Counted from the stretch's first letter, positions 1-11,878 are shown. The stretch is 64,000 bases of DNA from Deroplatys truncata (GCA_030765065.1 CM060990.1:669692118-669756117); one strand, 5' to 3'. Program-made: numbers and translations. The notes: generated by a model not told the origin, from the letters alone.

Positions 1-190
1 TGCCGGCCAGTGCCTGAAGACATACTGCTGGCTCTCGCAAGAGACAGACGCATATGTTGCCGCTATATGCTAAAGGCTCGCCTACATTTTTCATTCTGGA
101 AACGCAGTGTCACCACCCTGATAAATTCACATTTCAAGTAGACCTGCTTGACACTGCTCCTGTAACCCAACGCGAAAGACTCGGATGCTT

Positions 191-1010
191 TTAAAAAATC
201 TGATGTGTTGCATTCGCATGACTTTTTGTTATTAATGGGTATAAAATAATTCTTATAAAGCTTATTTTACTCTCTACTTCATGAAACAAACCTTTGCAGA
301 AGTGGATACATTACACATTTTGTTATAAATGCAAAGGGAATAGCAGTATCAAAAGTTTAAGTACTGCTGGCCTTAAACTCGTACTTTAAAAGAATAACCA
401 ATTATTAAACAAATCGAAGCATATAACATATCTCGGAAACGGCTTATGCCACAAAAAATATTTGAAATAAATAGTGTTTTAAATAGATCTACATTTCCTT
501 TTGTAGTATGTTTTCGTCTATCACTTAAAGTTTACCAGTTATGCAAGATTATACAAATTTTCTTCTGAATGATTAAAAGCAATTCCCAGAAAATTCAAGA
601 TATACATTTTATTTGTCTTGTAAATATTATTAATATATGGTGTTTTAACCAAAATCGTTAGAAACATTTTTTCAGAAAATAAAACATATAAAAATGGGTA
701 GTATGTGGTTGGGGGATTTCCAGAAAATCTTTGTGTCGTATCTTTGGAAAGCACCAAACCTAAATACCTAGTTTGGTGTTTATCGAATTTTTCGTTTTTC
801 GGTTATGCTGTTCACCGGCACACGCGGACCTTTTTATATACTTTTTAATTATTCAGGGGTCCTCAAAACAGGTATCTCCTGTGAAATTTCGGTGTAAAAG
901 TTTTGGTGAAATGCAATAAAGGTAATTCGTTGCCTATGCCATTTGACCAATATTTTTCACACTCGAGACTTCACCAAGCTGGGTTGTCAGATCCAGAATT
1001 TTCTACCTTC
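191..1010 (-). repeat. Dispersed repeat R1, copy 1
   Basis: This is one of about ten copies in the window of a non-coding repeat that I call R1. Read on the minus strand, it starts near the block on copying flank 'aatgcaataaagg' and passes through a conserved 'cataac..aaa' block. It ends at a motif close to 'agtcatgcgaatgcaacaca' followed by a T run. The same order of blocks recurs near 9.4, 18.1, 23.0, 27.9, 33.5, 39.3, 46.1, 51.6 and 61.5 kb. No coding frame is shared among the copies. A MITE-like DNA element is the likeliest class, because both ends carry related 'ctttctctac' motifs in opposite orientation. The edges are approximate. Confidence 0.65.
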
Positions 1011-1691
1011 TTACTTGTATACCTTTATGTGAGGATGTGTTGGTGGTAGTGAATACTTTTTTTTTATCTTTCAGCAGTTGTTAAGGCAATGTATCGGTGA
1101 AATTTGATAAAAAATTAACGTGAGAGCTTTCAGTTTCTGGTTTATTGCATTTTATTATACATATAACTCATACTTTCATGCTGCATAATTGGTTTTATTA
1201 TATCAACAATTTTAAAGCCACAAATGGCATTGTAATGTATCCTTTATCATTCAGCTAAAGAACCCCAATGAACTTTAAACTTCATTTTTCTCAATTGCTC
1301 CTTGGACCAGAATTGATGACTTATTAGCAGGATAGATTCCGGAATTACGTATTTAATAGCGCCGTTCGCTAGTTAACAACATTAAATACTTCAGTGGAAA
1401 TTAATTATTTCCCATAACTAACATTGAAAAAGTTGAAAAATTCAGCATCACTTATAGAATTTTTTTCTCCTAAACTAAGTACAGTTAAAAATACCTGCAC
1501 AATAATTTCTTTAGTATTCTATATTAAGCTCAAATTAAAAATTTGGGACTGATGATAAACATTAGGGTACATGAAGCATTTCATATTACCATATCAAAAA
1601 GTGATTCATTATAATTAAAAAAGAAATAGCTTAACAACGGTTTCACATATCTAGTTAAAATGATAGGTGGAGTATTCGTATGTTTCATATT
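1011..1691. other. AT-rich intergenic stretch, nothing recognised
   Basis: I see no coding frame of useful length, tRNA-like box or terminal repeat here. Composition is AT-rich and matches the window background. Confidence 0.5.
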
Positions 1692-2735
1692 TAGACTATA
1701 TTGTGGCTTCGTCCAGTTTTTCAGCGGTCACTTCTCTGAGTTCTCACTGGCACCTTTTGATCTCGTTCAACAGGGAGGTCACTTAGTTCACACTGTGACT
1801 TCACTGATGTGAAATAGTTAGTTTCCCTGGAACTTCACTTAGGTCACACTATCACTTCATTAATGTGAACTAGTTCATTTTCCACGTGAATTCACTTAGT
1901 TCACACTGTCACTTCACTGATGTGAGCTAGTTCAATTCCCTGTCATTTCACTTAGTTCACACTGTCACTTCACTAATGTGAACTGGTTCAATTTCCGCTC
2001 CACTTCACTTAGTTTGCCCTGTCACTTCACTAATGTGAACTAGTTCAGTTTCCCCAATCACTTCACTTAGTTCACACTGTGACATCACTAATATAAGCTA
2101 GTTCAATTTCTCCATAACTTCACTTAGTTCAACTGTGACTTCACTTAAGTGAACTAGATGAGTTTCTCCGTCAATTCACTTAGTTCACAATGGCACTTCA
2201 CTAATATGAACTAGTTCAATTTCCCCGTCACTTCACTTAGTTCACACTGTCACTTCACTAATATGAGCTAATTCAATTTCCTCGTCACTTTACTTAGTTC
2301 ACACTGTGACTTCAGTCATATGAGCTAGTTCAATTTCCCCATAACTTCACTTAGTTCAAACTGTGACTTCACTTAAGTGAACTAGATAAGTTTCTCCGTC
2401 AATTCTCTTAGTTCACCATGACACTTCACTAATATAAACTAGTTCAATTTCCCCGTCACTTCACTTAGTTCACACTATCACTTCACTAATGTGAACTAGT
2501 CGAGTTGGCCCATCATTTCACCCCTTTCGTGACGTAGGCTCTTCTTCCGGACGGACCACTCGCTGAGGACTCAAACACAAGACTTCTACAATCTCTCGTT
2601 TCGCAGTAGCACCCGCTGTACGTCACAGCAGTAGTCACCAACTCGCTCGGAGAACTGCACTTGTCGCAGCAGAAACGCGCTCACCAGCTCCCTTAATAAC
2701 TGACTCTTCTCGCGAGAATGCTTGCTTATGTAGCC
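1692..2735 (+). repeat. Interspersed repeat R5 containing a 57-bp tandem array
   Basis: Both flanks of the tandem array match, in reverse orientation, the segment at about 24.80-25.14 kb. The shared left end includes 'gtccag.tttttca' and 'agttctcactgg'. The shared right part includes 'ttcgtgacgtag', 'gactcaaacacaa', 'cgcagtagc' and 'ctcgcgaga'. The family is unknown to me. It has no coding frame and could be an LTR or a non-autonomous element. The 24.8-kb relative has about one unit where this copy has thirteen, so the array grew within the element. Confidence 0.6.
1780..2520 (+). repeat. 57-bp tandem repeat (about 13 units)
   Basis: The motif 'cacttagttcacactg' recurs at 1780, 1836, 1893, 1949, 2006, 2064, 2121 and 2177 and continues to about 2.5 kb, giving a 56-58 bp period. 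Each unit carries a near-palindrome 'tgaactagttca' and a C-rich 'tttccccgtcact' link. Units differ by scattered substitutions, and alternate units look more alike in places, for example those with 'aagtgaactagat'. The array is a minisatellite with no coding capacity. Confidence 0.9.
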
Positions 2736-5128
2736 AATGCAATCTTCCACAGAATTTGGAACTATCTGGACATACATAGGAGGCGGTGGAAAGAAACTTC
2801 CAGAAGATTGTGGTTATCCGCCGATATCGGTTCTGGTGTTTACGCTGGGCGAGAGAGGGACTTATCTTAGTTTATCTCCGACTGCCTCACGCCTACCTCC
2901 CGATAACTTTGAGTCATTGCCACTGCGTCACAATGTGGTAAACCATAAAAGCAATGATAAGAAGGCTATATTTTTGGATTTTCACAGATGCACTGCCTTA
3001 AGTGGCGAAACATCTCCCGAACCAAGGAGAATCAAAATCCTGGTCCTTCATCGCAAAAGTCTCGGACCAAGCAATGGATCAAAACTACTAAAACAAAGAG
3101 TTAACACAGTGCAGAGTGTCAATTTTTTCGGACCTTGGTTGAAAATGGTGACCTGTTACCCAGTAGAAACTTGAACCAATTAACAGCACAAGCACCGTGC
3201 GCAGAAATCACCAGTGTTAAGAAATTCCAGCATTAAATTATGACATGTTTCATCCCCAACAAAACAAAATAAACAAACAAACTGGAAGAAGCAAGGCTTT
3301 TCAATAATATGCGACATTTCTTGTAATTTGTTGCGCAAGATTATGTGACAATGCTGCCAAATGTGTGACGTAAAGAATGCTGTATACGAAGTTTTATAGT
3401 AACTGGTTCAGTTATTCTTACATGAAAGGGAAATAATAATATTAATAACAATAATAATAATAATAATAATAACAAACATTGCAAAGATGCAATTTAAGCT
3501 TAGGGTTGCTCTGAATGATTTACCCAAATTCGAAAATTCCTAAAAGAATTTTGACAGAAGAAAGATATTTCTATGTATTATCATCACCATTACCATCCTT
3601 CTTATTAGTATATCTATAGGACTTTAAATCTATAATGAAATACAAATGCGCTACATTAACCAACAGTGTGAGAAAATACGCGAAAACAGAGCAGGTGAGA
3701 GTAAGAAAAGACGTGGCAACGCTGTCAAGATACACGTTAAGATCCCTGGTATATGGCCAGCAGAATGGGCGATGAGGTTACTAAGTATGACAACATGTTC
3801 TGTCCCCACATATAACTAGGCATTCCCAACCTTTTGGGCTCGCGGAGGCATCTTAGAATCAATGCCTACGGCGGTGTGCCTTAGACCTTTTCGGATAGAA
3901 GGAAGAGGGGAAATTAAACTAGAGGGATATCGAAGTGTTTGCGCTATGTCCTTGCTATGAAATTTATTTTTAAATCGTTGAAGTTTCCTATAATATCTGA
4001 ATTTATTCTCAAGTATCAAATACACGTGTTATTCTAGAAAATTGGGTTTACATAAAAGTTCATCCAAATAGATTGCATATGATTGGCAGAAGGCCCATGA
4101 ATAAATTAAGTTACTCCAATTCAGTCGTTACATCCAGCTCAACTGAAATAACATTCGTTCATTTACTCTTCAAATGGGTACAAATACTGCCTACTCCTCG
4201 CTCTGCCTCGTCGTCTGAATGCCTCAGGCTACGATAATTTGGAGCTAAAGATGTGACCCACTATCTTGAGAGCACATTGACGCACCCGGAAGTAGATGGA
4301 GGTGGAGACATAGGTGGATTCTAGCAAAAGTTCGACTTCCTTCTTAATGTTCCTTTCACTTTGCCACAAACAAGCAGCAACACCAACAAGTGTTTAGCCC
4401 TCCCCTTTCCACCCCTAACTCCCTCCCTTACTTTCATTGGTGGCGTAAATCCTCTAGCTGTGTAGAAGACGTTTTCAGCTACTTCTGCTTACAAGACTCC
4501 TGTACTGAGGCTTAGTTGAATTCCTAAGGGATTAGAGGAGGACGTGATTTATTTGGCGAATTTCTAAAGTAAAAATTCCTGACTTTCTGGTTCTGCATTT
4601 GGTTCCTTATTCTTTTACTTAATTAATTTAAGTTATTTTCCTGTGGTGGCCACGGGGACCCTGGGAAGTGGACATAGTGTCCTTAGGGCTTCGCGGAGCA
4701 TAATTTGGGAAAATCTGATATATAGAGTTATATATTCTTTAGACTTTAATTTCTGTATCATTTCCTCCGTTATAAGTAATTATAGTCCCTATATACATAG
4801 TGACTCAGCATCCTGGGGAAAATGAGGAGCTGCGATAGGGAGCGATCCAGGCCACGGAGGCTAACATTCTGGCTGGGGATGCATAAACCCACATCACTGC
4901 CCTGTAACGGTTGAATGATCGCCCATCTCTGCCATGTGTACATGGGTGTGAGGCCGGCAGTCGGTTTGGCAAGTCAAGGTTCTTCCTGGGATATAGCACC
5001 AAGGAATTAGTATATACATAGTTCCAAACGTTCCCATATTCGTTATCTCCCTGTCCATATTATAATTCATCATATTCTGTGCCAGAGGCGATATAGTATA
5101 AACAGACCACACCCATAATATCAACTGC
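2736..5128. other. Long stretch without a recognised gene
   Basis: A 145-codon open frame lies at 2737-3174 on the plus strand, directly after repeat R5. I recognise no domain in it, and its composition (Ser, Pro, Leu and Lys spread evenly) gives no sign of selection, so I do not call it a gene. A short AAT-type microsatellite lies at about 3433-3472. The rest, including 3.8-5.1 kb, shows only short chance frames. It could be old retroelement leader sequence, but nothing proves that. Confidence 0.4.
3433..3472 (+). repeat. AAT-type microsatellite
   Basis: A run of imperfect AAT/AAC trinucleotides. Confidence 0.85.
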
Positions 5129-5414
5129 CAACAGTAACTACTAGCTCCCGAGGTAGCGGGTTCAAACCCGACGGAGGGCGATGGATATTTTAGGGCGTAA
5201 AATCCTTAGCATGGCTTCCTTCGGAAGGGAAGTAAAGCCGGCGGTTCCGTGTCGTAGATTTACGTCACATAAAAGAACCTCAAGCCTGATACAGAGGCCT
5301 CTGAGCAAAATTATCGGTCTTTTACGTCCAATATACTTATAGAATGGGACGCTAAGGACCACAGTCGTTAAAGAGCGTCCGTAAATAAAACTCAATTTTT
5401 TTCAACAGTAACTA
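5129..5414 (+). mobile_element. tRNA-derived SINE family S1, 5'-truncated, with target duplication
   Basis: The body spans about 5141-5402. It starts inside the tRNA-like part, at the B-box-like 'gggttcaaacccg', then runs through 'ggagggcgatggat', 'aatccttagcatggcttcc' and 'aagaacctcaagcctgata'. It ends at 'aataaaactcaattttttt'. Direct repeats of CAACAGTAACTA lie at 5129-5140 and 5403-5414, which is the footprint of LINE-driven insertion. Other S1 copies lie near 26.8, 37.0, 40.9, 50.7 and 59.0 kb. Confidence 0.85.
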
Positions 5415-5754
5415 CAAGGTGCCGGAGTTTAAATAACTGGAGGGAGTACCCTGTCCCCATTCCCCTCGTATCACACAAACCGGTAATCTGAGCCTCGTCC
5501 CACAACCTGAATGACAATTCAGTATGCAGCCAGGGCTTTCCAGTCGACCTAATTAATAGAAGTATTATTCCCATCGATTTATATGGAAGATTTGCCCTTC
5601 GTTTTCGAGGGTTTGCAGTTCAAACTGGAAGCTGATGATTTAGGTATGGCCTCCTTATACCACATTGCGTTGTCACAGGAAGTTTAGGTTAGGTTTCCTC
5701 ACGAGGGGACCGAAAAAGTCCTACTAATTTGGAAAGTTTAAGCAGACTTCAAAA
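5415..5754. other. Unassigned spacer between SINEs
   Basis: I see no gene or recognisable repeat. One 60-codon minus-strand frame (5392-5574) has no recognisable domain. Confidence 0.4.
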
Positions 5755-6140
5755 ATTATTTACCTCGGCTGGGAATTGAACCACAAATCTTCGGTTCTCC
5801 TTGCCAATGCTCTCATCCCTTGAGCGCAATAAACCTTCTCATCTGATACAAGTATTCTGTTAAAACTTTAGGGCGATCTCAATTACCAAAGCAAAAATTA
5901 TCCTAATAGTTAACCATGAAATGTAAAGCACTTTGGGCATTGCAAGTGGCCTTTAAAGTATGATATTGCTAACATTTGAGTCGCCTTGAAGGTTTACCGG
6001 GATACTTGAATCAGATGAGAAGTTTTAGAGAGCGTTGGGTTTCTCGCCATTGCAGCTCAAGCAGTGAGAGCACCGGCACGGAACGCCGAAGATGCGTGGT
6101 TCGTGTACTAGCAGTAGTATTGAATTTTTAAAACCGGATT
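5755..6140. mobile_element. Head-to-head pair of tRNA-derived SINE-like units (S2)
   Basis: The minus-strand reading of 5755-5880 and the plus-strand reading of 5985-6125 match. Both hold 'gaatcagatgagaag' or a close variant, a 'gctcaag..atgagagca' A-box-like block, 'ccgaagat' and a B-box-like 'tgtggttcaattcc' or 'cgtggttcgtg'. The two halves form an inverted repeat around a roughly 100-bp centre. Two inverse SINE insertions or one foldback element are both possible. Confidence 0.6.
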
Positions 6141-7560
6141 CAACATTCCAACTTGGTGACTGCACGCCACTAGTGTGATAGAACAATTATCTATAGAGGC
6201 ATGCAGTGTGTGCCCAAATTTTTTTAGTAACCCTTATATAAAAAGGTTTTGCTGCATTCCCTGTTAATGATGCAACCCACTTCATTACCAAGGTATATGA
6301 AATGATATAAAGGGAGACAATTTTAACTAGCATAATATTTCAAATTACTCAGTCGATATATTATCGTAACCAACATTTTCTTAATTTTACAGGAGAAGCG
6401 AAAAACACTTTGTGCACGATTATGTAAACTAGTTCTGAAAGGTATGAAATTTGGCTCAAATGGGTTATTATGTGTGTACAATAACATACTGACATAAAAA
6501 GCTTATAAAATTATTATTTTTTAAAAGAGTATCAGTTACAACACTTTCCACAAACAGATATTTATGTTTTATCAAAGTTTATTTCCAATACTTCTGTAAC
6601 TTTGTATAGCTAAACATATATTTGATTGCTTTGTATTTAGTTAAATAATCATGAATCCTATACCCCAGATAAACTTTTCAAGTCTTCAGGCCGGCAAGAA
6701 AGCTTAATTCACCCAAACAGTGTTTGCTGATATAGATTCACGTAATAGTAAATCCTAATTTAACTCAATGGTTTCACGCATAACCTTCTTATTAATGCAC
6801 GAATCTTAAAATAAAACTGAGAATGCATATTTTTAGAATACCTAATTATCTACAAAACTAATTTCATAATATTAGTTCCTGAAATGAGGATAGGAGAAAA
6901 GTTTTTGCATTTAAAATTTGTGAAAAAGAGCATTTTATGAAAACATATATTTAAAACACTAAATATACATTAAACATATTGATATTTGCCCACGTTATTG
7001 TTCTAGGTTCATTTTATATTTTTCATAAAATAGAAAATACCGTTATTTTATTGACAAAAATGCTAATTGGGAAATAGTATTAATAGTAAAGTGATAGGCA
7101 GTAATTTTGAATATTAAATCAGGTTATTTAAAATGTATGAAATAGGTTCTATTATTTCAACGCAACTCATCCTTTAATACAGTAATGCTAGTTTTAACAG
7201 TAATTTACTTCTTACACCCATTCTTGGATAATTAAAGCATTAAGAAGACATCTAATACCACCACACTTAAGACTGCTGCACGTCCACTTGGTTACCAAGA
7301 TAATTCAGCAATGAGAAATAAGAATGAATGGAAATGGTCATGTACTTCTGCAAGTGTTCACGTAACGATGACAAAAGACTTTTATATGTTCTTGATTGTC
7401 GCTTCACTATAAAGTCATATCGCGACTACTTTAGAATACAGTACATGATTACCAATAAAATACAATATTTTAAGCAGTAATAGTATATACAACATGAAAT
7501 TCCCTAGATAGGTGTGCTATACATTATTATACAATTTTGTCGTTTTCATAAAGTTTAAAG
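6141..7560. other. AT-rich stretch, nothing recognised
   Basis: Very AT-rich, with only short frames. I see no terminal repeats, tRNA boxes or recognisable protein similarity in any frame. Confidence 0.5.
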
Positions 7561-7589
7561 TTCTTTATTGTGCTTGAATTTACGGCATC

Positions 7590-8890
7590 TGGTAGGCTGT
7601 TGGGGATGTCACATTTTTCTCTGTGTTGTACATAGCGACGGCAGGTTGTAACGAAATGAACTGAGATTGGATCTGCAGAGATCATACACAGGAGGACGGT
7701 CACGGTTCAGGAGATGTTTGTGTGTTATAGAAGTATGTCCAATACGTAGTCGCGTTAATACAACTTGATCTTTGCGGTTGAAATGACAGCGTTGAAGTTT
7801 GGACTCGGAAATGTAGACATCGTGTAACTTGCTTCTAGAAGTGGCTTTCCATGTTTGTCTCCGTTGATTACTGCAAGTATTTTTGATGAAGTCCGTGTGT
7901 GGGATCTTGATGTCCTGAGGGGGATGTTTGGTGGCTTCCTTGGCTGCCTGATCAGCTGATTCATTTCCCAGACTTCAGACGTGAGACGGAGTCCAGGTGA
8001 ATGATACTGATTTACCAGAAATTAGTATTTGGTTGTACAGTTTCTGAAGTTCTTTAATAATATTTTGTGTGGTTGAGATTTGTTGAAGGCTGTTAAAGCA
8101 CTCTACGAGTCGGAGAATATTATGTAATTATGCAGGTTATATGTTTAAGTATATATTCTAATGAGAGTTGAATTGCGAACAATTCAAAGGAATAGACAGA
8201 AAGATACTTGGAAAGACTATATTATATGGTGTAATGAGGGAATACTGCTGCACATCCATTATGATCATCAAGTCTGATATGAATGTGTTGAATAAAGTGT
8301 ACACAATTCTATAAGAAACACTATCTGTCGAAGATTTTCCTTGTCTATCCAGTGATATATCAATAAAGGAGTATATGAGTCTCCATGCTATATAAACTGA
8401 ATCTATGAAACAAAAGAACATATTAGGCAGAGTAATGTTAAATTCCTTGAGGTATGCAGAGAGACGAGTTGGAAATTCTGAAGGTTGTGCTGTTTTTGAG
8501 GCATTTCCTATGTTGTTGGTGGGAAATATGTGAGAGTGGACTAGAGATGATCTCGTTGCAGTACGTGTTGCATATGATAAACGGAGATCTTTGTTCTAAT
8601 TTGCAGCTTCAATTTGTAGGCTCTCTACGGGGCTGGTTTGAAAGGCTCCTAAAGCAATTCTTAATGCCGAAGACTGGATTGAATCTAGCATTTTAAGAGC
8701 TGTGGTACTTGCTGGATTGTAAACTATAGATCCGTAGTCCAGTTTAGGTTGTATAGTAGATTTGTAAGTGCGTAGTAATGCAATGAAGTCAGTTCCCCAT
8801 GATGTTGCTGAAAAACTTTCAGTACCTTGAGTCGTTGGCCACTGTCGGCTTTAAGGAGGAATCCAGGTGAGTAAAATATTCAAGATTTAC
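7590..8890 (-). pseudogene. LINE fragment A: end of reverse transcriptase plus RNase H (Jockey-type)
   Basis: Read on the minus strand, the segment first shows the end of a reverse transcriptase, with 'QSSALRIALGAFQTSP' near 8.6-8.7 kb followed by 'LRLSYATRTA'. It then shows an RNase H domain: an FSDS motif near 8.11 kb, 'FTWTPSHV' and 'GNESADQAAKEA' near 7.93-8.0 kb, and the characteristic 'LTRLRIGHTSITHKHLL' near 7.72-7.76 kb. RNase H would remove the RNA strand after target-primed reverse transcription. Stops and frame changes interrupt it repeatedly, and the 5' two thirds (endonuclease and RT palm) is absent. An RNase H placed after RT, with this LTRLRIGHT motif, is typical of Jockey and I-group LINEs. 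Confidence 0.8.
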
Positions 8891-9180
8891 AATTATTTAC
8901 CACTAACAGTATCTCGGATATTGTCGTGGCGACTGTAGTAAAGGCGTTTAGTATAGTATTTCCTTGAAAACATATGTAAATTACTGTTTTGTTCCACAAT
9001 GTATTCTGGTAGGGAATTATTATTTTCACTTGCTACTCTTCACCATTAAAATAACTGATTCAGAGGGTTTCAGAAGTGCAAATAAGTCATTTTCGCAAAA
9101 AAACTGTTATGACAGTATATCTCCCCTACAGGTATTTTATAATTAATTAACAAAAGAAACAGTATTGAAATATTATAAAG
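8891..9180. other. Short unassigned spacer
   Basis: AT-rich, with no recognised feature. Confidence 0.4.
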
Positions 9181-9184
9181 TAAT

Positions 9185-9412
9185 GTCAGTGAGAAAATTA
9201 CTGTATGGGACTGAAGCATGAATTATGACAGAGAAAAACAAAAGGAGACTCGAAGTAAATGAAATGAAGTTTTTATGAGCAGTGGCAGGATAAAAGAGAA
9301 CAGATCATAAAAGAAATGAAAATATAAGGAAAGAATTAGATCTATACAATCTGAATGAAAAAAATTTAAGTCATCTTCAAAAAATAAATACAGAGAGACC
9401 ACCATTCTATTT
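9185..9412 (+). pseudogene. LINE fragment B: C-terminal tail of an RTE/Jockey-like ORF2
   Basis: The plus-strand reading contains 'LYGTEA', 'RRLEVNEMKFL', 'DHKRNENIRKELDLY' and 'NLNEKNLSHLQKIN'. This is the well-known tail of insect LINE ORF2 proteins, of the form 'YGsEtW ... EMkFLR ... R.DhkrNe.IR.EL ... W..Hl.RM'. Two in-frame stops are visible (after 'GTEA' and after 'MKFL'), and only about 75 codons survive. It is unrelated to fragments A and C, so a different LINE lineage contributed it. Confidence 0.75.
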
Positions 9413-9429
9413 TAAAAATTATAAATCAA

Positions 9430-9885
9430 TAGAGAATAGACATTGTTATCAAAAGAGTATGTACTTCCCTAATGTGAAAACTTTACAATCTTTAGGTTAT
9501 CAAATAATTAAAACGTCAAAGTGAACTACACATTAAATCTATTTCTCATCTACAATGTATATGGTATTTTAATCAAAATCGTTATAGTAATTTTCGAGAA
9601 AATAAAAAATATCGAATTTTTTCTATCCAAAGTGTAGTTTGGGGTGCGGGATTTTCTACTTTGGAAAATACTGAGCTTAAATACTAAGTTTGCTCATTTA
9701 TCAGACTTCTCGTGTTAGGGCTTAGCTGTTTACAGACAAGACACACACACACACAAACGGACCTTTTTTCCAGAAATACCTTTTTCTTGGTTTCAGGTGA
9801 CCTCAAAACATGTACTTCCAGTAAAATCTGGATATAGAATTTTTAGGTGGATTGCAGTAGGTAAGGAAATTAGTTACTCGATCAA
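9430..9885 (-). repeat. Dispersed repeat R1, copy 2 (partial)
   Basis: This matches copy 1 in the same orientation: 'ggtattttaatcaaaatcgtta', 'gtttggggtgcgggattttc', a CA-rich 'gacacacacacac' stretch, 'cctcaaaacatgtacttcc' and 'ttttaggtggattgcagta' occur in order. The end bearing the 'gaatgcaacacatcaga' motif is missing. Confidence 0.7.
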
Positions 9886-10261
9886 GAAATGATACGGGCG
9901 GTATCGACAAATAATCGTAGCTTTATTGACACCTCAAGATGTCAATTACACATAGCCTTCTGGGTACATTCGCCACGGTTGCGGAAGAAATGTGTAATTA
10001 TTCGCCGCTAAAGGATACCTGCAAGTATACCCGGTGTTCCCGAATCGCCGTCCACTTTGTTCGAATAGGCAACCCAAATGAATGAGGGTTGATAAAATAT
10101 CTCTACTGGTTTATCATTACACTACGAAGGAACACTTGCTTCTATTTCAATTATCTTATTTAAAAGCTACACCGTCACCACGTACCAGACAAGTGTATCT
10201 AGTGTACTAACATTTATCGTTGATTGTTACATCGATCTAACCTGATCTACTTGAAACCTAT
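9886..10261. other. Unassigned spacer
   Basis: No frame, tRNA box or repeat was recognised. Confidence 0.4.
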
Positions 10262-10725
10262 TGAAACGAAGAATAGTGTAAATCTACTTGGTATCGTTTT
10301 GGAAGCAACCTTATCTTGGTCTAATCATATTGCATATGCTGACTGTCTCGTGTTTTGTATTTGTTAAGCAATTTACTAACTATTGTTCGTAATGAATATG
10401 CTAAAATTGCTTATTATTCCTATTTTCAAAGTGACATTAAGTATGGATTCTTAATTTGTGGTAGCAGTGCATACATTAATAAAGTATTTCTTCTTTAGAA
10501 TAAAGTAATCAGAATTTTAACTTAGCTGTAGATGACCATTATAGACCACTATTTATTACAGAAAAAATAATGACTGTTACATCCCTGTACATATTAGATG
10601 TGTTAAATCTTTTAAAAAATAATTATGATACATTTGATATTCAAAATAATTTGCTTTCTTATAACACCAGACAGCAAGACAATATTAACGTTGCTTTTGG
10701 CGGCTTACAATAACCATGAAGGATC
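10262..10725 (+). pseudogene. LINE fragment C: C-terminal part of ORF2
   Basis: Plus-strand frames show 'VNLLGIVLEATLSWSNHI' near 10.27-10.33 kb. They then show 'NEYAKIAYYSYFQSDIKYGF', 'VFLLQNKVIRIL' and 'TSLYILDVLNLL', with a closing 'YNTRQQDN'. This order (LGI..D..L.W..Hi, YY..f.S.i.YG, QK..iR.l, LTl..lyi, YnTR) is the conserved region following the reverse transcriptase in CR1/Jockey-type LINEs. Several frame changes and stops separate the blocks. RNase H is absent here, unlike in fragment A. Confidence 0.75.
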
Positions 10726-10834
10726 ATCCAATTATGGCTACTAAAACAGCTAATAAATTGCTGCTAAATATATTTCAACTAAGAAAAGCAGCATTTAAAA
10801 CTGTTATCTATAGTTTTTTTTATTTTCCCTTGTT

Positions 10835-11010
10835 GTACCCAGTTTATGCTACTGTGTTTTACTGTTTTCGTACCGCTTATTTCCGCAACACAGATACACA
10901 CACAAACACACATGCCCGTGGCGGGAATCGAATCCGTGACCCTCAGCTTTTCGGAGCGCCGAAGAGACCACTCCACCGACCACGGCTACGAGGGCCGGCT
11001 ATAGTTGGCT
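10835..11010 (-). mobile_element. tRNA-derived SINE S3, copy 1
   Basis: On the minus strand there is a tRNA-like head with 'gccggccctcgtagccgtgg' and an A-box-like 'cggtggagtggtc', then 'ggcgctccgaaaagctgagg'. A B box 'ggattcgattcccgcc' follows, then a tail with a short CA repeat. The second copy at 11,278-11,455 has the same order and orientation. Confidence 0.7.
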
Positions 11011-11277
11011 CAATACAGCATTTTATTCAACCGACAAATTTTTTCACAGTGAAATTGATTTATAATTGTAAATATCTTTGATGACCTTATATTGATAAAG
11101 CCAATTGCACAAATGTAGCGCTCAAAGGCAGTAATTTAATTAAATACCCTTAACCTACATATAGTTTATGTATTATTAACTCTTGCTTGGTATAGTATTA
11201 TATTTATAATATGAATAGTAATGTAAATAGTAATAATAGTAATAAGCCCCGTGCATCATTCTTTCTTTTTTTTAAGT

Positions 11278-11455
11278 TCCGTTGCTTACTCAGTTGATTA
11301 ATACTGTGTCTTACCGTTTACTTTTACCACAATTGCTCATACAACACACACAAACACCGATGCCCATGGCGGGACTCGAACCCGCGACCCTCAGCTTGAC
11401 GGAGCGCCGAAGCAATACGCTCCAACGAACAATGACTAGAGGGCCGGCGGCATGA
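11278..11455 (-). mobile_element. tRNA-derived SINE S3, copy 2
   Basis: Same family as at 10.84-11.01 kb, with a better preserved B box, 'gcgggttcgagtcccgcc' on the minus strand. The tail also holds a CA run. The two copies lie in direct orientation about 440 bp apart. Confidence 0.75.
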
Positions 11456-11479
11456 AACAGACATATGAATATTGCCTGT

Positions 11480-11575
11480 AGCTGTGTATACGATTGGTTA
11501 AGGCGCGGATTTATAATGAATAGGTTCTAAGTTCTAATCCTGCTCCGGTCTGCAGAGATCATATTTGTATTATAT
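11480..11575 (+). mobile_element. Weak tRNA-like SINE head
   Basis: 'gattggttaaggcgcgga' resembles an A box, and 'ggttctaagttctaatcctg' resembles a degenerate B box at normal spacing. No tail or target duplication was found. It could be a chance match. Confidence 0.35.
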
Positions 11576-11837
11576 GGTTTACGTATGCCTGTATGTACAT
11601 GTATGTTTCACAAATCGTAACTGATTAAAATTATTACCACCCCTGGAACCCATATACCATACAACGTACATAACCGCTGCGCCGTGCACGACTATGGCAT
11701 GTATCTTCAAGAAGTGGATTCGGGAACATTGTTTAACATTTCCAGAATTTATAATATCGTTGGAGAGGGTAGGTAAGGGGTTCAAAAACTATTTTTATTC
11801 CCTGTTCCAAGATTTTCTTTTTTGTTTTACGAATATC

Positions 11838-11878
<41 letters not shown>

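Noticed and set aside
2737-3174. 145-codon open frame after repeat R5
   Set aside because: No recognisable domain and no codon or composition signal; it directly follows a repeat edge. It may be part of an unknown element but cannot be called a gene.
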